64,000 bases of DNA from Hyunsoonleella ulvae (GCF_016827605.1 NZ_JAEPJQ010000003.1:124001-188000); one strand, 5' to 3'. Positions 1 to 8,622 are shown, counted from the first letter of the stretch. Translations and numbers: made by a program. Notes: generated by a model from the letters alone, not told the origin.

Positions 1-684
1 TTTTTCCCTGAAAGATTCATCCAGCTCAAATTCTACTTCTTGGAGTAATAATGCTGCATCAATAGTAATTTGATCTTCGTTTTTCATCCTACTTAAAAGA
101 ATATCACGTTGCGCTGCTTTTAAAAGCGAATCAATAGAAGCATCGGAAATACCAGAGTCTTTTTCGCTTAATGAGAAAATAGCATCAGCAACTTCTTGCG
201 CTTTTTTAGTTTCAAATGAGACTGCTTCAATACTTTTGTGTTTTTCTATATCTCTTTCCTTATTTATAGTCTGAGTTGTTTGTTCTTGGGCTATATGGGT
301 TGAAGGTGCTTCTTGGTAATTTTCAGTTTTATTTAGAATTGGATTATTGTCTTCTTTAGTACTGTTTTCCTTATCAGGGTTTTCTATTGCTATTTCTGTA
401 TTATTTTCAGTATTTATAGTTTTTTCTGGATGTGCTACTGTTTCTTCAGTATTAACTACTTCAGGTGTATTTACCGCTACATCATTACTAAAAAAATGTG
501 TTGCTATAAACAAAATCCCAACTATGCTTGCAGCAATTCCTATCCACCAAAATTTCTTATTGTTAGCTGTTTTTTCTTCTGTATCTAAACGTTCTGCTAA
601 CCTGTTCCATGCGTCTTTAGATGGTGCTATAGTACGCTTGTCTAGCTTTTCTTTAAAGTCGTTTTCAAAATTAGTTGGAGCCAT
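1..684 (-). CDS. Anti-sigma-factor-like single-pass membrane protein (C-terminus outside window)
   Basis: The gene starts at the ATG at 684-682 (MAPTNFENDFKEKL) and runs off the left edge, so only about 228 residues are visible. It has a soluble N-terminal part with a DAWNRLAERLD stretch, one hydrophobic segment near residues 47-66 (WWIGIAASIVGILFIATHFF), then a long Glu/Thr/Asn-rich tail. Its first 14 bases overlap the end of the upstream ECF sigma gene, so the two are probably translationally coupled. The arrangement suggests an anti-sigma or sigma-associated membrane protein. I see no ZAS-type zinc motif in the visible part, so that role is inferred from context. Confidence 0.65.
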   Translation of the reverse strand, partial: MAPTNFENDFKEKLDKRTIAPSKDAWNRLAERLDTEEKTANNKKFWWIGIAASIVGILFIATHFFSNDVAVNTPEVVNTEETVAHPEKTINTENNTEIAIENPDKENSTKEDNNPILNKTENYQEAPSTHIAQEQTTQTINKERDIEKHKSIEAVSFETKKAQEVADAIFSLSEKDSGISDASIDSLLKAAQRDILLSRMKNEDQITIDAALLLQEVEFELDESFREK

Positions 685-1246
685 AGCTTGTTTTATTTAA
701 TGTCTTTATTTGTTCTTGAAGCATCTTTCGTGCTTTAAATAATTGTGATTTTGATGTGCCTTCGCTGATGTTTAAAAGTTCAGCTATCTCTTGATGTTTG
801 TACCCTTCAATAGCATACATTACAAATACCATTCGGTATCCTTTGGGTAATTTATCTATCAATTTTTGAATATCGTTAACTTCTAAATCAGTTTGAATAT
901 TGTTACTGTAATCATTAGTACTTACATCTTCATCTGAAACAAATTCAAGTCTTTTTTTTTGTCTTAAATATGAAATGGACTCTCGTATCATGATACGTCG
1001 TATCCATCCTTCAAAAGCCCCTTCGCTTTTATAGGTTTTTAAATTTTTAAATACTTTAAAAAAACCATTAAGCATTGCTTCTTCAGCTTGTTGAATATCT
1101 TTAATATAGTATCTACAAATGCTTAACATTTTTGGAGCATGCATGTTAAATAGTATATGCTGTGCTTCACGATGATGCTTTATCGCTTTTTTGATTAAAG
1201 CGCCTTCATTTTTATGCAGTTGTATTACTTTCAAAAAAGATTTCAT
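671..1246 (-). CDS. RNA polymerase sigma factor, ECF (sigma-70) family
   Basis: 191 residues, a normal ECF length. Region 2 is visible as MLNGFFKVFKNLKTYKSEG followed by FEGWIRRIMIRESISYLR (promoter -10 recognition). Region 4 is LPKGYRMVFVMYAIEGYKHQEIAELLNISEGTSKSQLFKARKML, read in pieces: the 'GYKHQEIAELLNISEGTSKS' part is the helix-turn-helix for the -35 element. It should redirect core RNA polymerase to a small regulon, probably under control of the overlapping membrane protein gene downstream. The 14-bp overlap with that gene supports coupled expression. The regulon cannot be told from this window. Confidence 0.93.
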   Translation of the reverse strand: MKSFLKVIQLHKNEGALIKKAIKHHREAQHILFNMHAPKMLSICRYYIKDIQQAEEAMLNGFFKVFKNLKTYKSEGAFEGWIRRIMIRESISYLRQKKRLEFVSDEDVSTNDYSNNIQTDLEVNDIQKLIDKLPKGYRMVFVMYAIEGYKHQEIAELLNISEGTSKSQLFKARKMLQEQIKTLNKTSYGSN

Positions 1247-1420
1247 TTGACTTTCTGTTTATAAAGACGCATGTGGTTTAAAAATGGTTGCCTGAGGTTT
1301 AAACTTTTTTAAAAAATACTCAAATTCAAATCAAAATTTAGAACAAAACCATAAAATCTTAGGTTTACTTTAAAGATTTAGTAGGCAAATACACAAAAAG
1401 AAAAGGGGTAACTAAAAGTT

Positions 1421-1535
1421 GGCAGATAGTGCGTTAGCGATTGTAACGGCATCCTTTTATACACCAAATGCTGCTTAAAGCAGCATTTGGTGTATAAAAG
1501 ATATAGTGGAAAGCGCGACCCGCAGGGTAACGCCC
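1421..1535 (-). ncRNA. Structured repeat element after pyk, Flavo-1-like candidate
   Basis: The 302-bp gap between pyk and the sigma gene holds an ordered set of inverted repeats. The core is a perfect 23-bp inverted repeat (1454-1476 with 1478-1500, 1-nt centre). Outside it, GCGTTA (1431-1436) pairs with TAACGC (1528-1533), and an ACCC-GCA-GGGT hairpin sits at 1518-1528. The flanking words (AGTGGAAAGCGCGACCC and GCGATTGTAACGGCATCC) match, from memory, a family of elements common downstream of genes in Flavobacteriaceae that may be the Flavo-1 RNA. The strand is assigned by analogy and because pyk transcription enters from the right. It may also end pyk transcription. Confidence 0.5.
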
Positions 1536-1548
1536 AAATAATTAGTTT

Positions 1549-2991
1549 TTAAAAGCTACATGTTTCAATTTCAGTAACTCTTAATGTGTTTACCATTCCT
1601 TTTTCCTGTATTGGCATTGCGGCTAAACTAATAAGCATGTCGCCAACATCTAAATAGCCCATTTTACAGGCGATGGCATTTACATCTTCAATAGTTTCAT
1701 CGGTGCTTACAAATCTGTCGTAATAGAATGCACGTACACCCCATAAGAGACTTAAACGTGTTAAAATACGTTTATTTGATGTGAATACTAAAATATGACA
1801 GGATGGTCGCCAAGCTGAAATTTGAAATGCCGTATAACCACTATTGGTTAATGTGGAAATGGCTTTTGCATCAATTTCGTTGGCCATAGTTGCAGCATGA
1901 TAACAAATAGATTTTGTAATGTAACGATTGGTACGAATGTGTGGGGGCATTTCTGGTACTTTAATTAAAGGAGAACCCTCTACACTTTTTAGAATGTCAC
2001 TCATTTGCTTGATAACCTGAATTGGGTATTGTCCAACTGAGGTTTCTCCTGATAGCATTACGGCATCGGCACCATCCATAACAGAATTTGCTACATCGTT
2101 TACTTCTGCTCTTGTTGGTGTTAAACTGGAAATCATGGTTTCCATCATCTGAGTGGCAATAATTACAGGTATTCTTGCCTTTTTAGCACGCAATACTAAT
2201 TGCTTTTGGATAAGTGGTACTTCTTCGGCCGGAACTTCAACACCCAAATCTCCACGCGCTACCATAATGCCGTCACACTGTGTCACTATTTTATCTATGT
2301 TTTCAACAGCTTCTGGCTTTTCTATTTTTGCAACGATTGGGATTTTATACTCGCTATGCTCTTTAATTAAATCTCGAAGTTGCATTAAATCTTCAGCATG
2401 ACGCACAAAGGAAAGCGCAATCCAGTCTACATCTTGACTGATAGCGAAAATGGCATCCTCAATATCTTTTTCTGTAAGTGCGGGTTGCGAAATGTTGGTG
2501 TTAGGAAGATTTACACCTTTTTTAGATTTTAAAGGTCCTCCTTGAATTACTTTTGCTTTTACTTGGGTTTTTTCATCAGTAGAAACGACTTCAAAGATAA
2601 GTTTTCCATCGTCTAAAAGTATACGTTCTCCTGGTTTTGCATCTTGAGGAAACCTTTCATAGGTCATATACACACGCTCTTTCGTGCCTTCAAAGCGTTC
2701 TCCTGTTTCGAAAACAATTTCGTCTCCAGGTTTTACTTCTACTTCCTCTTTCATGACTCCCACACGTAGCTTTGGTCCTTGTAAATCGGCTAAAATTGCT
2801 ACATTATATCCAAACTCTTCATTTAGTTCACGAATCATCTTGATGCGTTCTTTTACATCATTATAGTTAGCGTGCGAAAAGTTAATTCTAAAAACATTAG
2901 CACCTTCTTCCATCATTCCTTTTAGTACTTCTTTTGTACTAGTTGCTGGTCCTAATGTTGCTACTATTTTTGTTTTTTTTCTTAATCCCAT
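1549..2991 (-). CDS. pyk: Pyruvate kinase
   Basis: 480 residues, the usual bacterial length. It catalyses phosphoenolpyruvate + ADP to pyruvate + ATP, the last step of glycolysis. The N-terminal KTKIVATLGPATS and FRINFSHA segments, the B-domain after residue 70, the active-site VAKIEKPEAVENID and GIMVARGDLGVEVP, and IATQMMETMI are all present. The ATG overlaps the stop of the upstream IPExxxVDY gene (TAATG), so they are co-transcribed and probably coupled. The C-terminal domain is complete. Confidence 0.98.
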   Translation of the reverse strand: MGLRKKTKIVATLGPATSTKEVLKGMMEEGANVFRINFSHANYNDVKERIKMIRELNEEFGYNVAILADLQGPKLRVGVMKEEVEVKPGDEIVFETGERFEGTKERVYMTYERFPQDAKPGERILLDDGKLIFEVVSTDEKTQVKAKVIQGGPLKSKKGVNLPNTNISQPALTEKDIEDAIFAISQDVDWIALSFVRHAEDLMQLRDLIKEHSEYKIPIVAKIEKPEAVENIDKIVTQCDGIMVARGDLGVEVPAEEVPLIQKQLVLRAKKARIPVIIATQMMETMISSLTPTRAEVNDVANSVMDGADAVMLSGETSVGQYPIQVIKQMSDILKSVEGSPLIKVPEMPPHIRTNRYITKSICYHAATMANEIDAKAISTLTNSGYTAFQISAWRPSCHILVFTSNKRILTRLSLLWGVRAFYYDRFVSTDETIEDVNAIACKMGYLDVGDMLISLAAMPIQEKGMVNTLRVTEIETCSF

Positions 2992-3476
2992 TAATCAAAA
3001 ATTAAATTGTCCTTAGATTTTAATGTGCCCAGATCTACATTGTATGCCATTGCTATTTGGGGAATCTTAAGGAGGTTATTTATAATTTGTTTTTCTTTAC
3101 TATTGCTAAATTCACTATCAATTTTTAAAAAGTAATTTACTTTACCGTATTCTGGAATTAGATTGTAGGTTTTAATTACTTTATGGTGTGCATTAAATAA
3201 TGATTGTTTTACTATGGTAGAGTCTGTTTCTATTTTACAAATGTTCGACACCAAATTCCAAGTTATAAGTTTTTTGGTGTCCTCATAATCAAAAACAGAA
3301 TACCTCGTAATGCCTTTGTCAAAATCTAAATCCTGAGCTTTTCTGGTTAAAGTAATATTTAAATTTTTATTTAAAAGATAGGCTAACCTGTAATCTTCAA
3401 CTGCACAATGTATTGCAATTAAAGTACAGGACACATCCTCAAAAACATCATCAAGAATTAGTTTGTGTACTGCCAT
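2991..3476 (-). CDS. IPExxxVDY family protein
   Basis: 161 residues. The C-terminal segment IPQIAMAYNVDLG resembles the motif that names this uncharacterised Bacteroidota family. The family is usually encoded next to pyk and rnc, as here. No signal peptide or membrane segment is seen, so it is probably cytosolic. The stop codon shares one base with the pyk start. Its function is unknown; the fixed neighbourhood suggests a link to pyruvate kinase or RNase III expression, but that is only inference. Confidence 0.85.
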   Translation of the reverse strand: MAVHKLILDDVFEDVSCTLIAIHCAVEDYRLAYLLNKNLNITLTRKAQDLDFDKGITRYSVFDYEDTKKLITWNLVSNICKIETDSTIVKQSLFNAHHKVIKTYNLIPEYGKVNYFLKIDSEFSNSKEKQIINNLLKIPQIAMAYNVDLGTLKSKDNLIFD

Positions 3477-3591
3477 ACTACCTGACTTTTAGCGATGTAA
3501 ATATACTGTTAAATATACATAGAACTAAAGAGATTACGATTTCTTAATATCAAAATCTCACTAAAACGTTGTAGTAATATTTGTAAGAAAC

Positions 3592-4332
3592 CTAAATTAT
3601 TCTAGATATTTTATTCTGAAACGCAAAAAAGGCACGTTTTGATGCTTTTTCCTCTGCTTTTTTCTTTGAAGTGGCTCTGGCTTTGGCAACAATTTTATTG
3701 TCGATTGATAATTTAACGGAAAAATGCCTTACATCATCGTTACCTGTGTCCTCATAAACATTATAATTGAAGGTTTTCTTTTCTTTTTGGCACCATTCTA
3801 TTAATAGGCTTTTGTAGCTTATTACTTTTCCTTCTAATTGTTCAATATCTACATGTGGAGTAATTATACGTTTGTATATAAACTTTTCGCATTGTTTATA
3901 GCCTTTGTCTAAGAAGATGGCTCCCACCAAAGCTTCAAAAAGATTACCATGTATATTGTCTCCAAACTGTCCTGACGGAATTTTACTCTCCACTAAATCA
4001 ATAAGTTGGAGTTCTTTCCCCAGTTCATTTAAATGTTCCCTACTTACAACCTTGGAGCGCATTTTGGTAAGGTAACCTTCGTCACCACCAGGGACTTCCT
4101 GGAATAAATGTGATGCAATTACGGCACTTAACATAGCATCGCCTAAAAATTCTAATCGTTCGTAATTTAAAGGATTTCCATTATCATCTTTTAAATTCAT
4201 AGAACGGTGAGTAAATGCCTTTTTAAACACCTCTGTTTTTTTAGGTTTATATCCTAAGATTTTATGTAATTGCATAAAAAAATTCCCGTTTCGCTCGGAA
4301 CGGGAATTTAGTATGTTACGAATGAATGCCAT
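3592..4332 (-). CDS. rnc: Ribonuclease III
   Basis: 246 residues. It is the double-strand-specific endoribonuclease of rRNA and mRNA processing. The catalytic signature NYERLEFLGDAMLSAV lies near residues 56-71, a second acidic patch is GNLFEALVGAIFLDKGY, and a C-terminal dsRNA-binding domain ends with KAEEKASKRAFFAF. It lies 7 bp after fabF. The start is uncertain: from this ATG, codons 8-18 are made of a terminator-like hairpin, and an in-frame ATG at 4275 follows it directly. I keep the long form because the N-terminal ILNSRSERNGNFF stretch resembles flavobacterial homologues from memory. Confidence 0.95.
   Translation of the reverse strand: MAFIRNILNSRSERNGNFFMQLHKILGYKPKKTEVFKKAFTHRSMNLKDDNGNPLNYERLEFLGDAMLSAVIASHLFQEVPGGDEGYLTKMRSKVVSREHLNELGKELQLIDLVESKIPSGQFGDNIHGNLFEALVGAIFLDKGYKQCEKFIYKRIITPHVDIEQLEGKVISYKSLLIEWCQKEKKTFNYNVYEDTGNDDVRHFSVKLSIDNKIVAKARATSKKKAEEKASKRAFFAFQNKISRII
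4276..4309 (-). terminator. Terminator-like hairpin inside the 5' end of rnc
   Basis: On the minus strand a perfect 11-bp stem (4309-4299 with 4290-4280, 8-nt loop) is followed by a run of seven Ts that partly joins the stem (4282-4276). This is a textbook intrinsic terminator shape, placed 31 bp after the fabF stop but inside the annotated rnc reading frame. It could end acpP-fabF transcripts, attenuate rnc, or be a cleavage site for RNase III itself. Confidence 0.6.
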
Positions 4333-4339
4333 TCGGGAT

Positions 4340-5590
4340 TTAATCTACTTTCTTGAATAACACACAGGCGTTGTGTCCGCCAAATCCAAAGGTGTTACTC
4401 ATTGCAACTTTAACATCTCTTTTTTGAGCCTTGTTAAGTGTTAAATTTAATTCTGGGTCTATATTCTCATCAACTGTTGTGTGATTTATAGTTGGTGGAA
4501 CAACCCCATTTTCTATGGCAAGAATACTAGCAATGGCCTCAATGGCACCAGCTGCACCTAAAAGGTGTCCTGTCATAGATTTTGTAGAATTAATATTTAT
4601 ATTCTTAGCGTGATTTCCAAAAACTTTAGAAATGGCTTTTAACTCAGCTACATCGCCTAATGGTGTTGAAGTACCATGTGTGTTTATATGATCTACATCT
4701 TCAGGTTTTAATCCTGCATTGTCTAAACAGTTTTTCATGACTTCAACGACACCAACACCTTCTGGATGAGGAGCCGTCATATGATGCGCATCTGAAGATA
4801 ATCCTCCTCCAGCTACTTCAGCATATATTTTTGCGCCTCTGGCTTTAGCATGCTCATATTCTTCTAGAATTAGTGCGCCAGCACCTTCGCCAAGAACAAA
4901 ACCGTCTCTTGTCCCATCAAAAGGGCGAGAGGCTGTCTCTGGGCTTTCATTTCTAGTGGATAAGGCATGCATTGCATTAAAACCACCCATGCCAGCAATA
5001 GTAACAGCTGCTTCGCTTCCTCCAGTTACTACTAAATCACAATGTCCTAAACGTATCATATTTAAGGCATCAAACATAGCATTTGCTGAAGATGCACAGG
5101 CAGAAACCGTTGTGTAATTAGGCCCCATAAAACCATATTTTATGGAGATGTTAGCAGGTGCTATATCTGCTATCATTTTTGGAATAAAGAACGGGTTAAA
5201 TCGTGGTGTGCCATCGCCAGCAGCATAGTTTAATACTTCTTGCTGAAATGTTTCAAGTCCACCAATTCCTGCTCCCCATATTACACCTACACGCAACTTG
5301 TTGAGTTCGTCTACGTTAAGTTTTGCATCAGCAATGGCTTCATCAGAAGCTACCATTGCATACTGCGCAAACTTATCCATTCTACGAGCTTCTCTCCGAT
5401 CTATAAAATCGGTTGCGTTAAAGTTTTTAACCTCGCATGCAAACTTGGTTTTAAACTTCTCGGTATCATAATATGTTATAGGCGCAGCACCGCTTTTACC
5501 ACTAACAAGGCCATCCCAATATTCATCTTTGGTATTGCCTATAGGTGTTAAAGCTCCTAGTCCTGTAACTACAACGCGCTTTATTTCCAT
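4340..5590 (-). CDS. fabF: Beta-ketoacyl-ACP synthase II
   Basis: 416 residues, a full-length condensing enzyme of type II fatty acid synthesis that extends acyl-ACP with malonyl-ACP. The nucleophile is Cys165 in TVSACASSANAM. The two active-site histidines lie in NTHGTSTPLGD and KSMTGHLLGAAGA, and the C-terminal SNTFGFGGHNACV glycine-rich loop is intact. It lies 13 bp after acpP, so substrate carrier and enzyme share an operon, with rnc as the third gene. Confidence 0.98.
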   Translation of the reverse strand: MEIKRVVVTGLGALTPIGNTKDEYWDGLVSGKSGAAPITYYDTEKFKTKFACEVKNFNATDFIDRREARRMDKFAQYAMVASDEAIADAKLNVDELNKLRVGVIWGAGIGGLETFQQEVLNYAAGDGTPRFNPFFIPKMIADIAPANISIKYGFMGPNYTTVSACASSANAMFDALNMIRLGHCDLVVTGGSEAAVTIAGMGGFNAMHALSTRNESPETASRPFDGTRDGFVLGEGAGALILEEYEHAKARGAKIYAEVAGGGLSSDAHHMTAPHPEGVGVVEVMKNCLDNAGLKPEDVDHINTHGTSTPLGDVAELKAISKVFGNHAKNININSTKSMTGHLLGAAGAIEAIASILAIENGVVPPTINHTTVDENIDPELNLTLNKAQKRDVKVAMSNTFGFGGHNACVLFKKVD

Positions 5591-5603
5591 AAAAATGTTT
5601 TGC

Positions 5604-5837
5604 TTATTTTGCTTCTTCTATGTAAGAGATAGCTTGACCAACAGTAGCAATATTTTCTGCTTGATCGTCTGGTATTTGAATATCGAATTCTTTTTCGAAT
5701 TCCATTATTAATTCCACAGTGTCTAAAGAGTCTGCTCCTAGATCGTTAGTGAAGCTAGCTTCTGCAACTACTTCATTTTCATCAACACCTAACTTATCTA
5801 CGATAATCGCTTTTACTCTTGATGCAATGTCTGACAT
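5604..5837 (-). CDS. acpP: Acyl carrier protein
   Basis: 77 residues, acidic, with the phosphopantetheine attachment site Ser37 in [14 protein letters not shown]. It carries growing acyl chains for fatty acid and lipid A synthesis. It is the first gene of acpP-fabF-rnc. A -7 promoter element lies 33 bp upstream on the same strand. Confidence 0.98.
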   Translation of the reverse strand: MSDIASRVKAIIVDKLGVDENEVVAEASFTNDLGADSLDTVELIMEFEKEFDIQIPDDQAENIATVGQAISYIEEAK

Positions 5838-5869
5838 AATCTTTTAATTTTAAAGGTTTAATTAGTTGG

Positions 5870-5877
5870 CAAAAATA
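5870..5877 (-). promoter_or_regulatory. Candidate -7 element of the acpP-fabF-rnc operon
   Basis: On the minus strand the sequence is TATTTTTG, an exact TAnnTTTG match. No clear -33 TTG is seen at the ideal distance. A 15-bp palindrome (TTTGTAA-T-TTACAAA, 5919-5933) lies in the same acpP/purN divergent region and could be an operator. Confidence 0.4.
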
Positions 5878-6021
5878 AAAAACTTTATTGTAATACACAG
5901 TTTTGCAAAAAAAATGTGTTTGTAATTTACAAAATTACGCTGAAGTAATTGTGAATTGCCTACTAATTGTTAATAATTATTCTTTTTTTTGTTTGAACAA
6001 TTTTAACACTATAGTCTGTAA

Positions 6022-6588
6022 ATGAAACGTATTGTAATTTTTGCGTCCGGAAGTGGAAGTAATGCTGAAAATCTAATTAAGTTTTTTCACAACAGCGATA
6101 ATGCGTCTGTTATTCAAGTATTGTGTAACAATCCTCATGCCAAAGTTTTAGAACGAGCAAAAAAACTTAAAGTTAGTGCTTTGTCTTTCAATAGAATAGC
6201 GTTTTATGAAACGGATGATGTGTTGAATATTCTTAAAGCATCAAAACCTGATGTAATTGTTTTGGCTGGATTTCTTTGGAAGTTTCCCGAGGTTATCTTG
6301 AATGCATTTCCTAATAAAGTTATTAATGTTCATCCTGCTTTATTGCCTAAATATGGAGGGAAAGGCATGTATGGGATGCATGTACATAATGCCGTTGTTG
6401 ATAATGATGAGACTGAAACTGGTATTACCATTCATTATGTAAATGAAAATTATGATGAGGGGGCTATTATTTTTCAGGTGAAATGTAAGGTAGTTGATAC
6501 TGATACTGCTGAAGATGTGGCAGCTAAAATACATGAATTGGAGATGGAGCATTTTTCTAAGGTGGTAGAGAAATTATTGAAAGATTAG
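6022..6588 (+). CDS. purN: Phosphoribosylglycinamide formyltransferase
   Basis: 188 residues. It transfers formyl from 10-formyl-THF to GAR in purine synthesis. The N-terminus MKRIVIFASGSGSNAENL is the phosphate-binding loop. The catalytic block NVHPALLPKYGGKGMYG is followed by HVHNAVVDNDETETGITIHYV, which contains the catalytic His and Asp. It is divergent from acpP, and purF lies 2 kb downstream. Confidence 0.96.
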   Translation: MKRIVIFASGSGSNAENLIKFFHNSDNASVIQVLCNNPHAKVLERAKKLKVSALSFNRIAFYETDDVLNILKASKPDVIVLAGFLWKFPEVILNAFPNKVINVHPALLPKYGGKGMYGMHVHNAVVDNDETETGITIHYVNENYDEGAIIFQVKCKVVDTDTAEDVAAKIHELEMEHFSKVVEKLLKD

Positions 6589-6594
6589 AATCCC

Positions 6595-6903
6595 ATGAAA
6601 GAAATTATCAAAGGTGTATTTGAAGTCTTTGAAAGTTTTGTAATAAGAAACAAAAACGAATTTTACCTTATTGGAAATTTGATCAAAGGTACAATCAAAG
6701 AAGGTTGGTTTGTTAATGTTGTTGTAAATAATTCCTTATCCATAACTTTAAGAGTATCAAATATTGAAAAAGTTGAAGTTTCTGGTCAAAAAGAGACGTA
6801 TAATCTTCTTATAGTTAAAGGGGATGACCAAGATTTGAATATTCTGTTAGGCCTAAATATCGGCAATGAACATCTTAATATAACAATAGAAGGAAAAGAT
6901 TAA
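6595..6903 (+). CDS. Small protein of unknown function, possible beta-barrel fold
   Basis: 102 residues, 6 bp after purN and so probably co-transcribed. It has no signal peptide or membrane segment. The alternation of hydrophobic strands (FYLIGNLIKGTIKEGWFVNV, LLGLNI) looks like domain II of translation GTPases such as EF-Tu, which has a similar 'G.i..G.i..G..v.i' opening. This resemblance is an inference from pattern only. I do not recognise a named family. Confidence 0.7.
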   Translation: MKEIIKGVFEVFESFVIRNKNEFYLIGNLIKGTIKEGWFVNVVVNNSLSITLRVSNIEKVEVSGQKETYNLLIVKGDDQDLNILLGLNIGNEHLNITIEGKD

Positions 6904-6934
6904 TGAGATTCCTGCCCACGCAAGAATGACAGAA

Positions 6935-7576
6935 ATGAGTAAAAAAAAGAAAAAATATTATACCGTTTGGAAAGGCCATCATACAGGGGTTTTTGAATCG
7001 TGGGACGATTGCAAAGCGCAAATCACAAACTTTGAAGGTGCACAATATAAATCCTTTTCTACATTTGAAGCTGCCAAAAAAGCATTTAAAGGTAATTACA
7101 AGGATTACATAGGGAAGCAAAAAAAATTCACTTCAGAACTTTCTGAAGCGCAGCTAAAAAAAATAGGTAACCCCAATTACAATTCTATTGCTGTAGATGC
7201 AGCTTCTTCTGGTAACCCTGGAAAAATGGAATATAGAGGCGTAGACACAAAAACAAAAGAACAGCTTTTTATTCAAGGGCCTTTTGAAGAAGGCACTAAC
7301 AATATAGGCGAGTTTTTGGCTATTGTACATGCTTTAGCTATACTGAAAAAAAAGAAGAGTACTCGTATAATATACACCGATTCCAGAACTGCTATGAGTT
7401 GGGTTAGAAAAAAACAATGTAATACCAAACTGAAACGAAACAAAAAGAACAAACCGGTGTTCGATTTGGTAGATAGGGCTGTAGATTGGCTAAAAGCAAA
7501 TACATACACTACGGTAATTGTTAAATGGGAAACCAAGGCATGGGGTGAAATTCCTGCAGATTTTGGTAGAAAATAG
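6935..7576 (+). CDS. Ribonuclease H with N-terminal viroplasmin (hybrid-binding) domain
   Basis: 213 residues. Residues 5-50 (KKKYYTVWKGHHTGVFESW ... TFEAAKKAF) are the RNA/DNA-hybrid-binding domain of RNase HI. The nuclease domain carries the acidic residues in SIAVDAASSGNPG, NNIGEFLAIVHAL, IIYTDSRTAM and the final PADFGRK. It removes RNA from RNA-DNA hybrids. I chose the ATG at 6935 over the one at 6926 because bases 6909-6931 look like a decayed repeat rather than coding sequence. Confidence 0.93.
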   Translation: MSKKKKKYYTVWKGHHTGVFESWDDCKAQITNFEGAQYKSFSTFEAAKKAFKGNYKDYIGKQKKFTSELSEAQLKKIGNPNYNSIAVDAASSGNPGKMEYRGVDTKTKEQLFIQGPFEEGTNNIGEFLAIVHALAILKKKKSTRIIYTDSRTAMSWVRKKQCNTKLKRNKKNKPVFDLVDRAVDWLKANTYTTVIVKWETKAWGEIPADFGRK

Positions 7577-7613
7577 GTCTTGATTTAGCCAGTGTTTCTC
7601 GCTAAAATAACCA

Positions 7614-7642
7614 TTGGTTTAGCATTAAAAATATTATATTTG
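7614..7642 (+). promoter_or_regulatory. Promoter of the PfkB kinase gene
   Basis: TTG (7614-7616), an 18-bp spacer and TATATTTG (7635-7642) match the Bacteroidota housekeeping promoter exactly. The start codon is 23 bp downstream of the -7 box. Confidence 0.75.
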
Positions 7643-7665
7643 CACAAAATTCAGGACTCCTTTTT

Positions 7666-8592
7666 ATGAGTAAATTAGTAATTGTTGGTACGGTAGCGTT
7701 TGATGCTATTGAAACACCATTTGGTAAAACCGACAAAATTCTGGGTGGAGCAGCTACTTTTATTGGGCTTTCTGCTTCCCACTTTAATGTAGACGCATCT
7801 TTAGTGTCTGTTGTTGGCGGAGATTTTCCTCAGGAATATTTAGACGTATTAACTAGTAAAAACCTCGACATATCTGGTATTGAGATAGTAGAAGATGGTA
7901 AGACATTTTTTTGGAGTGGTCGTTACCACAACGATATGAATTCCAGAGATACTTTAGTGACCGAGCTTAACACATTGGCAGATTTTAAACCTGTAGTCCC
8001 TAAAGATTATATTGATGCTGATATCGTAATGTTGGGAAATTTACACCCACTTGTTCAAGCAAGCGTATTAGATCAAATGGCTGTAAAACCTAAGTTAACC
8101 ATTTTGGATACCATGAACTTTTGGATGGATTGCGCTTTAGAAGATTTACTTAATGTTATAAAGCGTATAGATGTAATTACCATTAATGATGAAGAGGCAC
8201 GACAATTAACAGGAGAATATTCCTTGGTTACAGCTGCAAGAAAGATTCATGACATGGGGCCAAAATATGTAGTTATTAAAAAAGGAGAGCATGGTGCTTT
8301 ATTATTTAATGACGACAATGTGTTCTATGCACCTGCATTGCCACTAGAGGAGGTTTTTGACCCTACTGGAGCAGGAGACACCTTTGCAGGAGGGTTCTCA
8401 GGATATTTAGCAAAAACAGGAGATATCTCTTTCGAGAATATGAAAAATGCAGTAATATATGGTTCAACTTTAGCCTCATTTTGTGTGGAAAAATTCGGGA
8501 CAGAACGTATGCAGCATTTGTCCAAACAAGAAGTTGAAAAGCGTTTGTTGCAATTTAAACAACTTACGCAATTTGAAATAGAATTAACCTAA
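7666..8592 (+). CDS. PfkB-family sugar or nucleoside kinase
   Basis: 308 residues, ribokinase-like fold. N-terminal VGTVAFDAIETPFGKTDKIL and GGAATFIGLSASHF form the substrate site. The C-terminal DPTGAGDTFAGGFSGYL holds the anion hole and catalytic Asp. It phosphorylates a hydroxymethyl group of a sugar or nucleoside; the substrate cannot be decided from sequence alone. It has its own promoter and terminator, so it is a single-gene unit between RNase H and purF. Confidence 0.9.
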   Translation: MSKLVIVGTVAFDAIETPFGKTDKILGGAATFIGLSASHFNVDASLVSVVGGDFPQEYLDVLTSKNLDISGIEIVEDGKTFFWSGRYHNDMNSRDTLVTELNTLADFKPVVPKDYIDADIVMLGNLHPLVQASVLDQMAVKPKLTILDTMNFWMDCALEDLLNVIKRIDVITINDEEARQLTGEYSLVTAARKIHDMGPKYVVIKKGEHGALLFNDDNVFYAPALPLEEVFDPTGAGDTFAGGFSGYLAKTGDISFENMKNAVIYGSTLASFCVEKFGTERMQHLSKQEVEKRLLQFKQLTQFEIELT

Positions 8593-8595
8593 ACC

Positions 8596-8622
8596 AACAC
8601 GCTCTAAACGAGTGTGTTTTTG
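8596..8622 (+). terminator. Intrinsic terminator after the PfkB kinase
   Basis: Stem 8596-8604 pairs with 8610-8618 (9 bp with one G-T pair, loop TAAAC), followed by a T-rich tail. Confidence 0.8.

Noticed and set aside
6904..6931. Possible REP-like relic (TTCCTGCCCACGCAAGAA), with a similar one at 8641-8660 (TTCCGCGAAAGCGAGAGGAA)
   Set aside because: Both look like decayed copies of a common intergenic palindrome, but two imperfect copies are not enough to call a repeat family.
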